Below are positions 14,786-22,673 of a DNA stretch of 22,700 nt, in pieces. The stretch's first letter is position 1. Every line of letters begins with the position of its first letter. The notes beneath the pieces are model-generated. The model was not told the DNA's origin. It ran no database searches and saw nothing but the letters and a program-made list of their open reading frames with translations. This DNA is from an uncultured Eggerthellaceae bacterium (GTDB taxonomy: Bacteria; Actinomycetota; Coriobacteriia; Coriobacteriales; Eggerthellaceae), in the NCBI GenBank assembly GCA_934630905.1, contig CAKTXN010000020.1, positions 1 to 22,700 of the forward strand, given 5' to 3'. Made by a program: the position numbers and the translations under genes.

Positions 14786-15721
14786 CTAGATGGGTGGAAA
14801 GGGTTTGTCCAGTTCAGCGGCAAGTTGGGGAAGAAGTTCTGCCATGGTTTCGTCGATTTTCTTCTTTTTGAGCTGGCACTCCCACACCACGTGAACTTTC
14901 CAACCCATCTGCGTGAGCTGCGCTACGCTTTCTTCGTCGCGTTGCTGATTCTTCTCGAACTTGATGGTCCAGTATTCGATATTCTTCTTAGGCGCCGCGG
15001 GCTTACAATGCGGGCAGCGATGCCAGAAGCAGCCGTTGATGAACAGCGCCACTTTCTTGCCGGGCCATGCGATATCGGGCCTGCCCGGTACTTTCCACTG
15101 CAGGCGGTATCCGGTAAGCCCCGCCTCTTGTAAGTGCTGACGCATGAGCAGTTCGGGTTTCGTGTTCGCACGCTTGTTGCCCTGCATGCTCTTGTGCACA
15201 GCAGGAGAAACGCGCAGCTCATCAGCGCGTTCACGCACGACCTTGCTGGCCATCTTTCCGGTTGCCTGCTGGATGTCCAAGCGGTATATCAAAGCGCGTG
15301 CTGCGCTTTTCTCGATTTTGCGCTCGAGCTGCTCTTTGAGTCCTTTTGCATATTTGCGACCCAGTGCGCGGAATGCGTCTAAACGCTCGGATTCGTCTTC
15401 TACCAGGTGTAATTCGCCAAAAACAACAACGCTGCGATAGCTGGTGGCAAACAGATCGGGTACCACCTCGTCCTGGGCTACTACGCAAAGCGACGCACGC
15501 GGGTTGTGGGCTGCGGCATCGACTTTGCGACCTTCCCACGCGCAGTGAAAATAAATCGATTGGGCGGCTTTGTCGAATGCGAAGCTTATGGGCACGGCGT
15601 AAGGGAAGTCATCGTCGTCTTGAGGTGCAAGTGCCAACGTTGCGTTGCTGGCTGTTTCCAAGATGCGTGAAATTTCCTTTTCGCCGAGTGCTTGCTGGGT
15701 GCGTCGCATTTCGTACGTCAT
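14786..15721 (-). CDS. NimA-like flavin-binding (PPOX) domain fused to Vsr mismatch endonuclease
   Basis: Encodes 311 aa with two domains in one uninterrupted frame. Residues 1 to about 165 match the pyridoxamine 5'-phosphate oxidase-like/NimA fold: FPYAVPISFAFD, IYFHCAWEGRKVDAAAHNPRASLCVV, and a C-terminal ALIYRLDIQQATGK strand. These proteins bind FMN and reduce small molecules. Residues about 172-311 match very-short-patch repair endonuclease: MQGNKRANTKPE, VPGRPDIAWP (D216, the E. coli D51 equivalent), FINGCFWHRCPHC, and GWKVHVVWECQL. C231, C236, H238/C239 and C272 fit the structural zinc site; E. coli H64 aligns with N229. Vsr nicks DNA at T:G mismatches. The start is ATG 15721 with AAAGG six nt upstream. 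It is the last gene of the minus-strand cluster, 43 nt after the MFS gene. No cytosine methylase is nearby. Confidence 0.88.
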   Translation of the reverse strand: MTYEMRRTQQALGEKEISRILETASNATLALAPQDDDDFPYAVPISFAFDKAAQSIYFHCAWEGRKVDAAAHNPRASLCVVAQDEVVPDLFATSYRSVVVFGELHLVEDESERLDAFRALGRKYAKGLKEQLERKIEKSAARALIYRLDIQQATGKMASKVVRERADELRVSPAVHKSMQGNKRANTKPELLMRQHLQEAGLTGYRLQWKVPGRPDIAWPGKKVALFINGCFWHRCPHCKPAAPKKNIEYWTIKFEKNQQRDEESVAQLTQMGWKVHVVWECQLKKKKIDETMAELLPQLAAELDKPFPPI

Positions 15722-15764
15722 GAGAAGCCTTTCTGTAGCTTGCTGCTGCCTTCTGCGCTTGCCT

Positions 15765-17117
15765 CTAGTCGCGTGCTGCTTCCAGCTCTTGCGCGACGTG
15801 CGGGGCTGCAACGTGCTGCTTGCAGTTGCGCTTCATAATTCCGCGGCAGAAAAATGCCAGCGCAATAACGCAAACGCATGCAACCGATCCCAGGTAGAAA
15901 CCCGCGGTAGGGCCCATGGCATCGATGAGCGCACCACTTGCCGTGGGGCCAATGGCCAGGCCGCACGTTGAGCCTGCGGTGATCCACGTGAGCGATTCCG
16001 TCAAGCGATTTGCGGGAACAGCCTGTTCGCAGAATGAATTTGCCGTGATGAAAAACGGTGCATAGAGCGCCGCGCCTAAAACAGAAATAAAGAAGAACAT
16101 CGGTACCGATGTGATGAACCCCATGCCCATGTAGCCTGCGCCAACGGCAATAGCTGCACCAAGGAGCTGCTTATTCAGCGGCGCCTTCAAAACGAGCATG
16201 CCGAACATCAAGCTTGAGCACATAGAGGCAAACGACGAAACGGACACGCCGATGCTTGCTACAACAGGCTGGCCAATGGACTGAGCAAACGTGATGGTCG
16301 TGGTGTCAAACGCGCCGAAAATAAGTCCCACAAGCAGCGCCAAGCTGAACAGCACGCGCACGATAGGGAGCTCAACTAGCGCGCTGCGATGCTTCTTCGC
16401 GGGCGCATTGCCAGCAGCACCATTGCTGTTGCCATCGGTCGCGACTTCATCCGCAACCCCTTCTCCGGAGCCTTCCGCAGTGCGTTTCCAGTTGACTTGC
16501 GGCTCGGTGTCGCGCGCAAGCACCAGCAAAATGAACGAGCCCACGGTAAAGCTCAGGCAGCCCAGCAGAATGCCCGCGGTGGGGAACAAAGTGTTCGAAA
16601 GCGCAATAGCCAGCGCCGGTCCAATCATAAACGAGCAGTCCTCAATAACGCCTTCGTAGGAATACACGCTTTTGAGCGACGTGGAGAAGTTTTTGATCTT
16701 CCTCGATTCAATAAGGTACGTCCAGCGAGTACGCGCGATTGCCGGCGCGCTGGGAACGAAGCCCATCAGAAACGCCGCAATATACATAATGCCTGATGGA
16801 AGTCCTAATGCGACCGTCGTCAAAAGCAGAATTGCGCCCGTCATGGCAATAATCGACGTAATCAGAATCACACGATGCTGACCTTTTTCGTCCATGAATT
16901 TGCCGGTGCGCGGCGCAATGAAAAACGTGGAAATTGCCAGCGTTGACGAAACCGTTCCCGAAAAGAACGCCGAATGTCCCGAAAGCGTGAGCATCGAGAC
17001 CACACCGAGCGTGCCCATGTACATATAAATGCGCATAAGGAAGCAGCCGATGTCGAACAGGTGGGCTTGCTTAACCGCAAGGATGTTGCCATATACGCCG
17101 AAGTCAAAGTTTTTCAT
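15765..17117 (-). CDS. Major facilitator superfamily transporter
   Basis: Encodes 450 aa with about 12 hydrophobic helices in two halves. A hydrophilic Gly/Asn/Ala-rich central loop (EGSGEGVADEVATDGNSNGA) separates helices 6 and 7. The loop between helices 2 and 3 reads APRTGKFMDEKGQHRV, a recognisable form of the MFS G-x-x-x-D-R/K-x-G motif. The last helix runs into a short cytoplasmic tail. The substrate is not readable; the sequence resembles drug or metabolite efflux members. ATG 17117 begins the family N-terminus, but I see no strong ribosome binding site. It lies 48 nt after the zinc-ribbon gene and 43 nt before the PPOX-Vsr gene on the same strand, so it is probably co-transcribed. Efflux and a nitroreductase-like domain together would fit a xenobiotic-defence role, which is inference. 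Confidence 0.9.
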   Translation of the reverse strand: MKNFDFGVYGNILAVKQAHLFDIGCFLMRIYMYMGTLGVVSMLTLSGHSAFFSGTVSSTLAISTFFIAPRTGKFMDEKGQHRVILITSIIAMTGAILLLTTVALGLPSGIMYIAAFLMGFVPSAPAIARTRWTYLIESRKIKNFSTSLKSVYSYEGVIEDCSFMIGPALAIALSNTLFPTAGILLGCLSFTVGSFILLVLARDTEPQVNWKRTAEGSGEGVADEVATDGNSNGAAGNAPAKKHRSALVELPIVRVLFSLALLVGLIFGAFDTTTITFAQSIGQPVVASIGVSVSSFASMCSSLMFGMLVLKAPLNKQLLGAAIAVGAGYMGMGFITSVPMFFFISVLGAALYAPFFITANSFCEQAVPANRLTESLTWITAGSTCGLAIGPTASGALIDAMGPTAGFYLGSVACVCVIALAFFCRGIMKRNCKQHVAAPHVAQELEAARD

Positions 17118-17165
17118 GGTTGCGTTATTTCTGGGTCGATGGAACCCGCGCTTGCGCGTGTGCGC

Positions 17166-17468
17166 TTACTTATCTCGTTCGGGCTTGGATGTTAAGTGCC
17201 AGCCCTTGCAGTACTCGCATTTATAGCAGTGAAGCCCGCGCGTGCCGTAATCCTCGCAAGCAGAGATTGCCGCCTCGGCTTCTGCGCGGCTTAGGTAGCG
17301 ATTCTTGCGCTCGCACGCTTTGTAGCGCAGCGCTGCTTCGCGTTTAAGATTTCCCTGTTCACGGCGACGTTCTTCGGCAGCGAACAAGTCACTGAAGTCA
17401 GACGCACCCAGCTGCGCCTCGAAAAGCGCTTTCTGCTTCGCCTGTGCCGATTTCTTGTGACTTGCCAT
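17166..17468 (-). CDS. Small zinc-ribbon-like protein of unknown function
   Basis: Encodes 100 aa. The N-terminal 50 residues are charged and helical (KKSAQAKQKALFEAQLG, AAEERRREQGN). The C-terminal half has C52, C71, C81, C84 and C87 and ends YKCEYCKGWHLTS. This is the pattern of small actinobacterial proteins with a C-x-x-K, Y-x-C-x-x-C-x-x-W-H-L-T signature, probably binding one zinc through C52, C84, C87 and H91. No activity is known to me; nucleic-acid binding is a guess. The ATG at 17468 has AGGG about eight nt upstream. Gaps to the neighbouring genes are 50 and 48 nt, supporting membership of the cluster. Confidence 0.8.
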   Translation of the reverse strand: MASHKKSAQAKQKALFEAQLGASDFSDLFAAEERRREQGNLKREAALRYKACERKNRYLSRAEAEAAISACEDYGTRGLHCYKCEYCKGWHLTSKPERDK

Positions 17469-17518
17469 TGCCGCGCCCTGCTGCTTTGCCGCCGATTACG
17501 TTTCTTCCCAGCAAAAAA

Positions 17519-19000
17519 TTACTGGTGGAAGAAGCTGTGCTTCTCGTACTTCGGCTCGCAGCACAAGTTGATGCCGAGCTTCTTGTATAGCTTTTCGTCG
17601 TTGCTAGCGGGAATCACGCTGAAGAACGCATCGCAACCGTTCAGCTCGGACAGCTTCTCAATAGCTTTTGCGGCGCGCTCGTTGGTGGCGGAGCTAATGG
17701 AGAGTGCGATGAGCGTCTCGTCGGAATGCAGACGCGGGTTTTTCGAGCCGAGTTTTTGCAGCTTCAGGGCGCAAATGGGTTCGAGCGCCTGGTCGGTCAA
17801 AATGTAATCTTCGTCGGGAATGCCTGCCAGCTCTTTGAGTGCGTTCATCAGGGCGGACGATGCGCAGCCCATCAAATCCGACGTTTTCCCCGTTACAATG
17901 CGTCCATCGGGCAGCGTGATAGCTGCCGCAGGTTTGCCCGTGGCTTCTTCTTTGACCAGCGCCGCCATGCGTCCGCGCGAAAGATCAGGTGTTACGCCAG
18001 CCGATGCCATGATGTTCTCCAGGCGCTCCACAACATCGGTGGAGCCGCCCGTTTTCTTCGCCTCCACGGCCGCGGCAAAGAAGCGACGGAAGATTTCCAT
18101 GCGGCTTGCTTCGCGGCACGCCTCGTCGTCGCAAATGGCAAAGCCCACCATGTTCACGCCCATGTCCGTGGGGCTCTTGTACGGGCATTCCTTCACGATG
18201 TGGTTCATCATTTCGCGCAAAACGGGGAAAATCTCAATGTCGCGGTTGTAGTTGACGGTGGTCTTCCCGTATGCTTCCAAGTGGAAGTGGTCGATCATGT
18301 TCTTGTCGTCCAGGTCGGCCGTGGCTGCCTCGTACGCAATGTTCACGGGGTGGGAAAGCGGCAAGTTCCATACGGGGAACGTTTCCCATTTTGCGTAGCC
18401 GGCAACGTTTCCGCGCTTGTGCTCGTGGTAGAGCTGGGACAAGCACGTTGCCATTTTGCCTGATCCAGGGCCCGGAGCAGTTACCACAACCAATGGACGG
18501 CTTGTTTCGATGAAGTCGTTTTTGCCATAGCCCTCGTCGCTTACAATGCGGGCCATGTCGTTGGGGTAGCCTTCAATGAAGTAGTGACGATAGCTGCGCA
18601 CACCCAGCGCGCTCAAACGGCGGCGGAAGGCGTCGGCCTTAGGTTGACCTGCGTATTGCGTGATGACCACGCTGCCCACGAACAAGTCAAGGCTTTCGAA
18701 TTCGTCCATCAGACGCAAGACGTCTTCGTCGTACGTAATGCCGTAGTCGCCGCGCACCTTGCTTTTCTCAATGGCGTCGGCGGACACCACGATAACGATC
18801 TCGGCCTCGTCCTTCAGGCTTTGCAGCATGCGCACTTTCACGTCGGGTTCGAAACCAGGGAGCACGCGGGATGCGTGGTAATCATCGCGCAGCTTGCCGC
18901 CGAATTCCAGATACAGCTTGCCGCCGAACTGGTTGATGCGCTTGCGGATGTTCTCCGACTGCAACTCGATGTATTTCTGGTTATCGAACCCGATTTTCAT
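17519..19000 (-). CDS. DUF1846 family protein
   Basis: Encodes 493 aa, the normal length for this highly conserved family of unknown function. It begins MKIGFDNQKYIELQSENI and contains LYLEFGGKLRDDYHASRVLPGF, GDYGITYDEDVLRLMD, VTAPGPGSGKMATCLSQLYH (about 174-192, a P-loop-like G-P-G-S-G-K), NLPLSHPVNIAYEAATADL and VNYNRDIEIFPVL. A crystal structure exists for a family member, but to my knowledge no reaction has been shown. The P-loop-like stretch suggests nucleotide or phosphate binding, unproven. The ATG at 19000 has TAGGAG seven nt upstream. The gene follows the alanyl-tRNA synthetase gene by 39 nt, so co-transcription is likely. It is cytoplasmic, with no membrane segment or signal peptide. 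Confidence 0.93.
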   Translation of the reverse strand: MKIGFDNQKYIELQSENIRKRINQFGGKLYLEFGGKLRDDYHASRVLPGFEPDVKVRMLQSLKDEAEIVIVVSADAIEKSKVRGDYGITYDEDVLRLMDEFESLDLFVGSVVITQYAGQPKADAFRRRLSALGVRSYRHYFIEGYPNDMARIVSDEGYGKNDFIETSRPLVVVTAPGPGSGKMATCLSQLYHEHKRGNVAGYAKWETFPVWNLPLSHPVNIAYEAATADLDDKNMIDHFHLEAYGKTTVNYNRDIEIFPVLREMMNHIVKECPYKSPTDMGVNMVGFAICDDEACREASRMEIFRRFFAAAVEAKKTGGSTDVVERLENIMASAGVTPDLSRGRMAALVKEEATGKPAAAITLPDGRIVTGKTSDLMGCASSALMNALKELAGIPDEDYILTDQALEPICALKLQKLGSKNPRLHSDETLIALSISSATNERAAKAIEKLSELNGCDAFFSVIPASNDEKLYKKLGINLCCEPKYEKHSFFHQ

Positions 19001-19039
19001 GCAAAAACTCCTATCTGAGCGCCAGTGGTGCCTGGCAAC

Positions 19040-20842
19040 TTACTGTAAAGCTGCGTCGCCGATAACGGCAACAATGCGACGCACGCCTGCCGAAGAGCTC
19101 TTTTCCTTCTGGATCTTGAATGCCTTGAGCTCGGCGGTGTTTGCGGCATGGGGGCCACCACACAGCTCGGTGTCGTAGTCGCCCATGATGTAAACCCTTA
19201 CGCGATCGCCGTACTTGTCGTCGAAGATGCCCACGGCGCCCATGGCGCGCGCTTCCTCAATGGGCATTTCGCGGCATTCAACTTCCACGCCCTCTTGAAT
19301 GGCCTTGTTCACAATTGCCTCAACTTCGGCAATTTCTTCGGGCGTCATCTTGCGCTCAAAGTTGAAGTCGAAGCGCAAGCGCTCGGCGGTGATGTTGGAG
19401 CCGCGCTGGAACACGCTGTCGCCCAGCACCTTGCGCAGTGCGCCGTGCAGCAAGTGCGTTGCGGTGTGCAGGCGAGTCGTTTGCTCGGAGTTGTCGGCCA
19501 GGCCGCCCTTGAAGCGCTGCTCAGCGCCCGCGCGGGACTTTTCCTGGTGCTCGGCGAAGAACTTCTCGTAGCCTTCGGTGTCAACCGTCAAGCCGCGCTC
19601 GGAAGCAAGTTCGCAGGTCAGCTCCAAGGGGAAGCCGTACGTGTCGTACAGATGGAATGCTTTTTCGCCATCAATCTGGCCACCTTCGGGAATGCCGTCC
19701 ATAATCTTGTTGGCAAGCTTCGTGCCCTTGTCGATGGTCTTGGAGAACGTGTCGATTTCCTTAGACAACTGGTCGATGATAACCTGATGGTGCTCGACAA
19801 GCTCAGGGTATTCGTCCTGATAATCGGCAACCAGGATTTCGGCGTACTGCAAAAGCTCGCTGAAGTCGATGCCCAGCTTCATGCAGTGGCGCATGGTGCG
19901 GCGAATCAAGCGGCGCAGCACGTAGCCCTGGTCAACGTTGGACGGCACCACGCCGCGCTCGTCGCCCAGCAGGAACGTGGTGGAGCGCATGTGGTCGCAG
20001 ATAATGCGGATAGCGCGACGCGACTCTTCGTCGGCCGTGTCGTAATTGATGCCGGTGGTCTGCTCAATGCGATTGATGATGGGCTTGAACAGCTCGGTGT
20101 CGTAAACAGAATCCACGCCGTTGAGCAGGCACAATACGCGCTCCAAGCCCAGGCCGGTGTCAACGTTGTGACGACCCAGCGGACGATACGTTCCGTCTTC
20201 TTCTTTGTAGAACTCCATGAACACGTTGTTCCAGATTTCCACGTACTTGCCGCAGCCACAGGAAGGCTGGCAGTCGGGACCGCAAGGCTCTTTGCCCGTG
20301 TCGAAGAAGATTTCGGTGTCGGGACCGCACGGACCGGTCACGCCAGCGGGACCCCACCAGTTCTCCTTGCGGGGGTAGAAGTAGATGCGCTCGTCGGGGT
20401 AGCCCAGGCTGCGCCACGTATCAGCGGAAACGTTGTCGCGCGGAATGCCCTCTTCGCCTTCAAACACGGTCACGGAAATGCGCTCTTGCGGAATCTCCAG
20501 CACCTTGGTCAGGAACTCGTGGCTCAGGGGGATGGACGTCTCTTTGAAGTAATCGTTGAGTGACCAGTTACCCATCATCTGGAAGAACGTCAGATGGCTG
20601 GCATCGCCCACTTCGTCAATGTCGCCGGTGCGCAGGCACTTCTGGCAGTCAACCAGGCGATGTCCCGCCGGATGGCTTTCGCCCATCAGGTAGGGCACCA
20701 GCGGATGCATGCCTGCGGTGGTGAACAGTACGGTGGGGTCGTTTTCAGGAATGAGCGAAGCGCCCTTGATCAGGGTGTGGCCGTGCTCAACGAAGAAGTC
20801 AATATAAGCTTTCTTCAGTTCCTTCGCGGTTAGTTTCTTCAT
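19040..20842 (-). CDS. alaS: Alanyl-tRNA synthetase, short form without C-Ala domain
   Basis: Encodes 600 aa, compared with about 875 in the standard enzyme. The class II catalytic core is intact: TTAGMHPLVPYLMG, DCQKCLRTGDIDEVGD, ASHLTFFQMMGNWSLNDYFK, NVFMEFYKE and NVDTGLGLERVLCLL. The tRNA-recognition helices and the editing domain are also present. The zinc ligands of the editing site are H459 and H463 (HTATH) plus C561 and H565 (CGGPH). Only the C-terminal oligomerisation/tRNA-elbow domain is missing. The end (AVIGDAALQ) reads as natural rather than frameshifted. It charges tRNA-Ala with alanine and can hydrolyse mischarged Ser or Gly. ATG 20842 has AAGGAG upstream. Whether this is the sole alaS or a specialised second copy cannot be told from the window. 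Confidence 0.93.
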   Translation of the reverse strand: MKKLTAKELKKAYIDFFVEHGHTLIKGASLIPENDPTVLFTTAGMHPLVPYLMGESHPAGHRLVDCQKCLRTGDIDEVGDASHLTFFQMMGNWSLNDYFKETSIPLSHEFLTKVLEIPQERISVTVFEGEEGIPRDNVSADTWRSLGYPDERIYFYPRKENWWGPAGVTGPCGPDTEIFFDTGKEPCGPDCQPSCGCGKYVEIWNNVFMEFYKEEDGTYRPLGRHNVDTGLGLERVLCLLNGVDSVYDTELFKPIINRIEQTTGINYDTADEESRRAIRIICDHMRSTTFLLGDERGVVPSNVDQGYVLRRLIRRTMRHCMKLGIDFSELLQYAEILVADYQDEYPELVEHHQVIIDQLSKEIDTFSKTIDKGTKLANKIMDGIPEGGQIDGEKAFHLYDTYGFPLELTCELASERGLTVDTEGYEKFFAEHQEKSRAGAEQRFKGGLADNSEQTTRLHTATHLLHGALRKVLGDSVFQRGSNITAERLRFDFNFERKMTPEEIAEVEAIVNKAIQEGVEVECREMPIEEARAMGAVGIFDDKYGDRVRVYIMGDYDTELCGGPHAANTAELKAFKIQKEKSSSAGVRRIVAVIGDAALQ

Positions 20843-20890
20843 TGCTGTTTTTCTCCTTGTATGTATAAGTCAAAGACTTTTATTACACCT

Positions 20891-22528
20891 TTACGCGTTG
20901 TTCTGCTGATCAACGAGGTTCGAAGCGCCGTAGCGTTCGCGCAGTTGGGGCTTTTCGATCTTGCCGGTAGCGTTGCGTGGAACGTCCGCGAAGATAATAC
21001 GCCTCGGGCGCTTGTAGCGGGGAAGTTTCATGCAGAACCCATTAATGGCTTCCTCGGTAAGGCCTTCGAACTCGGGCTTGAGCTCAATAATGGCGGCGCA
21101 AATCTCGCCTAAACGTGCATCGGGCAAGCCGATAACGGCAACGTCCTTGATGGCGGGGTGACCGTTCAAGAAGTCCTCGATCTGCACGGGGTAAATGTTC
21201 TCGCCGCCGGAGATGATAACGTCCTTCTTGCGGTCAACCAGCCAAATGAAGCCGTCTTCGTCCATGCGCGCCATGTCGCCCGTAAGCAGCCAGCCGTCCT
21301 TGAGTACTTCGGCGGTGGCTTCGGGATTGTTGTAATAGCAGGTCATAACGCCGGGGCCCTTCACCCACAGCTCGCCGACTTCGCCGTTTTTCACATCGTG
21401 GCCATCTTCGCCCACAATGCGCGTCTGCCAACGATAACCCGGAATGCCAATGGCGCCCACGTGGTCCACGTTGCCAATGCCCAGGTGCACGCATCCCGGA
21501 CCGGTGGATTCGGACAGACCGTAGTTCGTGTCGTAATCGTGGTGGGGGAAAATCTGCAGCCAGCGCTCAATCAGGCTCTTCGGAACAGGCTGCGCGCCCA
21601 CGTGCATCAGGCGCCACTGGTCAAGCTTGTAATCGTCCAGGTTCACTTCGCCCGTTTCAATGGCATGCAGAATGTCTTGCACCCACGGCACCAGCAGCCA
21701 CACGGTGGTGCATTGCTCGGAGCTTACGGCGCTCAAAATGTCGGCGGGCTTCACGCCGCGCAAAATCACGGCTTTCGAGCCGGCAATCAAGTTGCCCATC
21801 CAGTGGAACTTTGCGCCGGTGTGGTACAGCGGCGGAATGCACAAGAACACGTCATCGTGCTGCACGTTGTGATGAATTTGCTCCATTTCCGCAGCTTGCG
21901 CCAGGCTTTCGTGGTTATGCAGGATTGCCTTGGGGAAGCCCGTGGTGCCGCTGCTGAAGTAAATGGCGGCGTCGTCGCTTTCCTTCAGGGGAATCATGGG
22001 GTCCTTACTGGAGCAGTTCGCCGTGAGCTCGTTGTAGCTTTCCGCGAACGTGGGGCAGTCGGTTCCCACGAAGAACAGCAGACGGTTGCGCTGAATGGTG
22101 CTCACAATCTCTTCAATGCGGCCCACGAATTCAGGACCGAACACTAACACGTCAACGTCGGCCAAATTCAGGCAGTACTCAATTTCGGAGCTGTCGTAGC
22201 GGAAGTTCAGTGGTACCGCCAGCGCGCCGGTTTTCAGCACGCCAAAATAGATGGGCAGCCATTCCAGGCAGTTCATCATGAGAATGCCCACTTTGTCGCC
22301 CTTTTTCACACCGCGCGAAAGCAGCAGGTTGGCAAAACGGTTCGCTTTTTCGTCAAACACATGCCAGGTGATTTCGCGACGATACGGCTGCGCTTCGGTG
22401 CTTTCGATCAGGTCATAATCGCGCCACGTGACGCGACGGTGTTCTTTGATTTCCGGGTTGCGTTCTACCAACGCTACCTCGTTGCCGTATTCAGCGGCGT
22501 TCCTTCTTAGGAAGTCTGTTACGGGCAT
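20891..22528 (-). CDS. AMP-forming acyl-CoA synthetase/ligase (FadD-like)
   Basis: Encodes 545 aa of the ANL adenylate-forming family. The visible core motifs are YFSSGTTGFPKAILHNH (P-loop), YGLSESTGPG (A5), GELWVKGPGVMTCYYNNPEAT, GWLLTGDMARMDEDGFIWLV, DRKKDVIISGGENIYPVQIE (hinge) and NATGKIEKPQLRE with the catalytic Lys near the C-terminus. It activates a carboxylic acid with ATP and transfers it to CoA. The substrate is unresolved: medium- or long-chain fatty acids, aromatic acids or bile-acid-like compounds are all possible. The segment TWRDYDLIESTEAQPYRREITW before the N-terminal domain is longer than usual. ATG 22528 has AGAGG four to five nt upstream and begins the family sequence. It is the first gene of the minus-strand cluster, 48 nt before alaS. 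Confidence 0.92.
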   Translation of the reverse strand: MPVTDFLRRNAAEYGNEVALVERNPEIKEHRRVTWRDYDLIESTEAQPYRREITWHVFDEKANRFANLLLSRGVKKGDKVGILMMNCLEWLPIYFGVLKTGALAVPLNFRYDSSEIEYCLNLADVDVLVFGPEFVGRIEEIVSTIQRNRLLFFVGTDCPTFAESYNELTANCSSKDPMIPLKESDDAAIYFSSGTTGFPKAILHNHESLAQAAEMEQIHHNVQHDDVFLCIPPLYHTGAKFHWMGNLIAGSKAVILRGVKPADILSAVSSEQCTTVWLLVPWVQDILHAIETGEVNLDDYKLDQWRLMHVGAQPVPKSLIERWLQIFPHHDYDTNYGLSESTGPGCVHLGIGNVDHVGAIGIPGYRWQTRIVGEDGHDVKNGEVGELWVKGPGVMTCYYNNPEATAEVLKDGWLLTGDMARMDEDGFIWLVDRKKDVIISGGENIYPVQIEDFLNGHPAIKDVAVIGLPDARLGEICAAIIELKPEFEGLTEEAINGFCMKLPRYKRPRRIIFADVPRNATGKIEKPQLRERYGASNLVDQQNNA

Positions 22529-22619
22529 GAATCCTCTTCTCCGTTTCCTTTTGCCTGTCGTATGCAACTCACCTGCGGTTTTGGTGGGGCATCCGTGTTT
22601 TTTCGCTTACACGAATGCT

Positions 22620-22666
22620 AATTGCGTAATTAAATATAATACCGCAATTGGGCGGCGTGCTATACT
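22620..22666. promoter_or_regulatory. Divergent promoter region with 7-bp inverted repeat
   Basis: AATTGCG (22620-22626) and CGCAATT (22643-22649) form an inverted repeat with a 16-bp AT-rich spacer, a plausible regulator site. On the plus strand TGCTATACT (22658-22666) is an extended -10. On the minus strand TATTAT or TATATT (22641-22633) could be the -10 for the acyl-CoA ligase cluster, but no good -35 is visible. Confidence 0.4.
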
Positions 22667-22673
22667 GCCGTGC

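Noticed and set aside
15134..15722. Plus-strand frames opposite the PPOX-Vsr fusion
   Set aside because: They lack domains and ribosome binding sites. The minus-strand frame has two recognisable domains.
19148..20563. Plus-strand 471-aa frame opposite alaS
   Set aside because: Antisense to intact synthetase motifs. Repetitive Val/Ala/His composition with no domain, so a codon-bias artefact.
20843..20890. T-box leader ahead of the alanyl-tRNA synthetase gene
   Set aside because: The gap to the upstream gene is only 48 nt, too short for a T-box, and no such motif is present.
21158..22147. Plus-strand 329-aa frame opposite the acyl-CoA ligase
   Set aside because: Same kind of antisense artefact. 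The ANL motifs on the minus strand are decisive.
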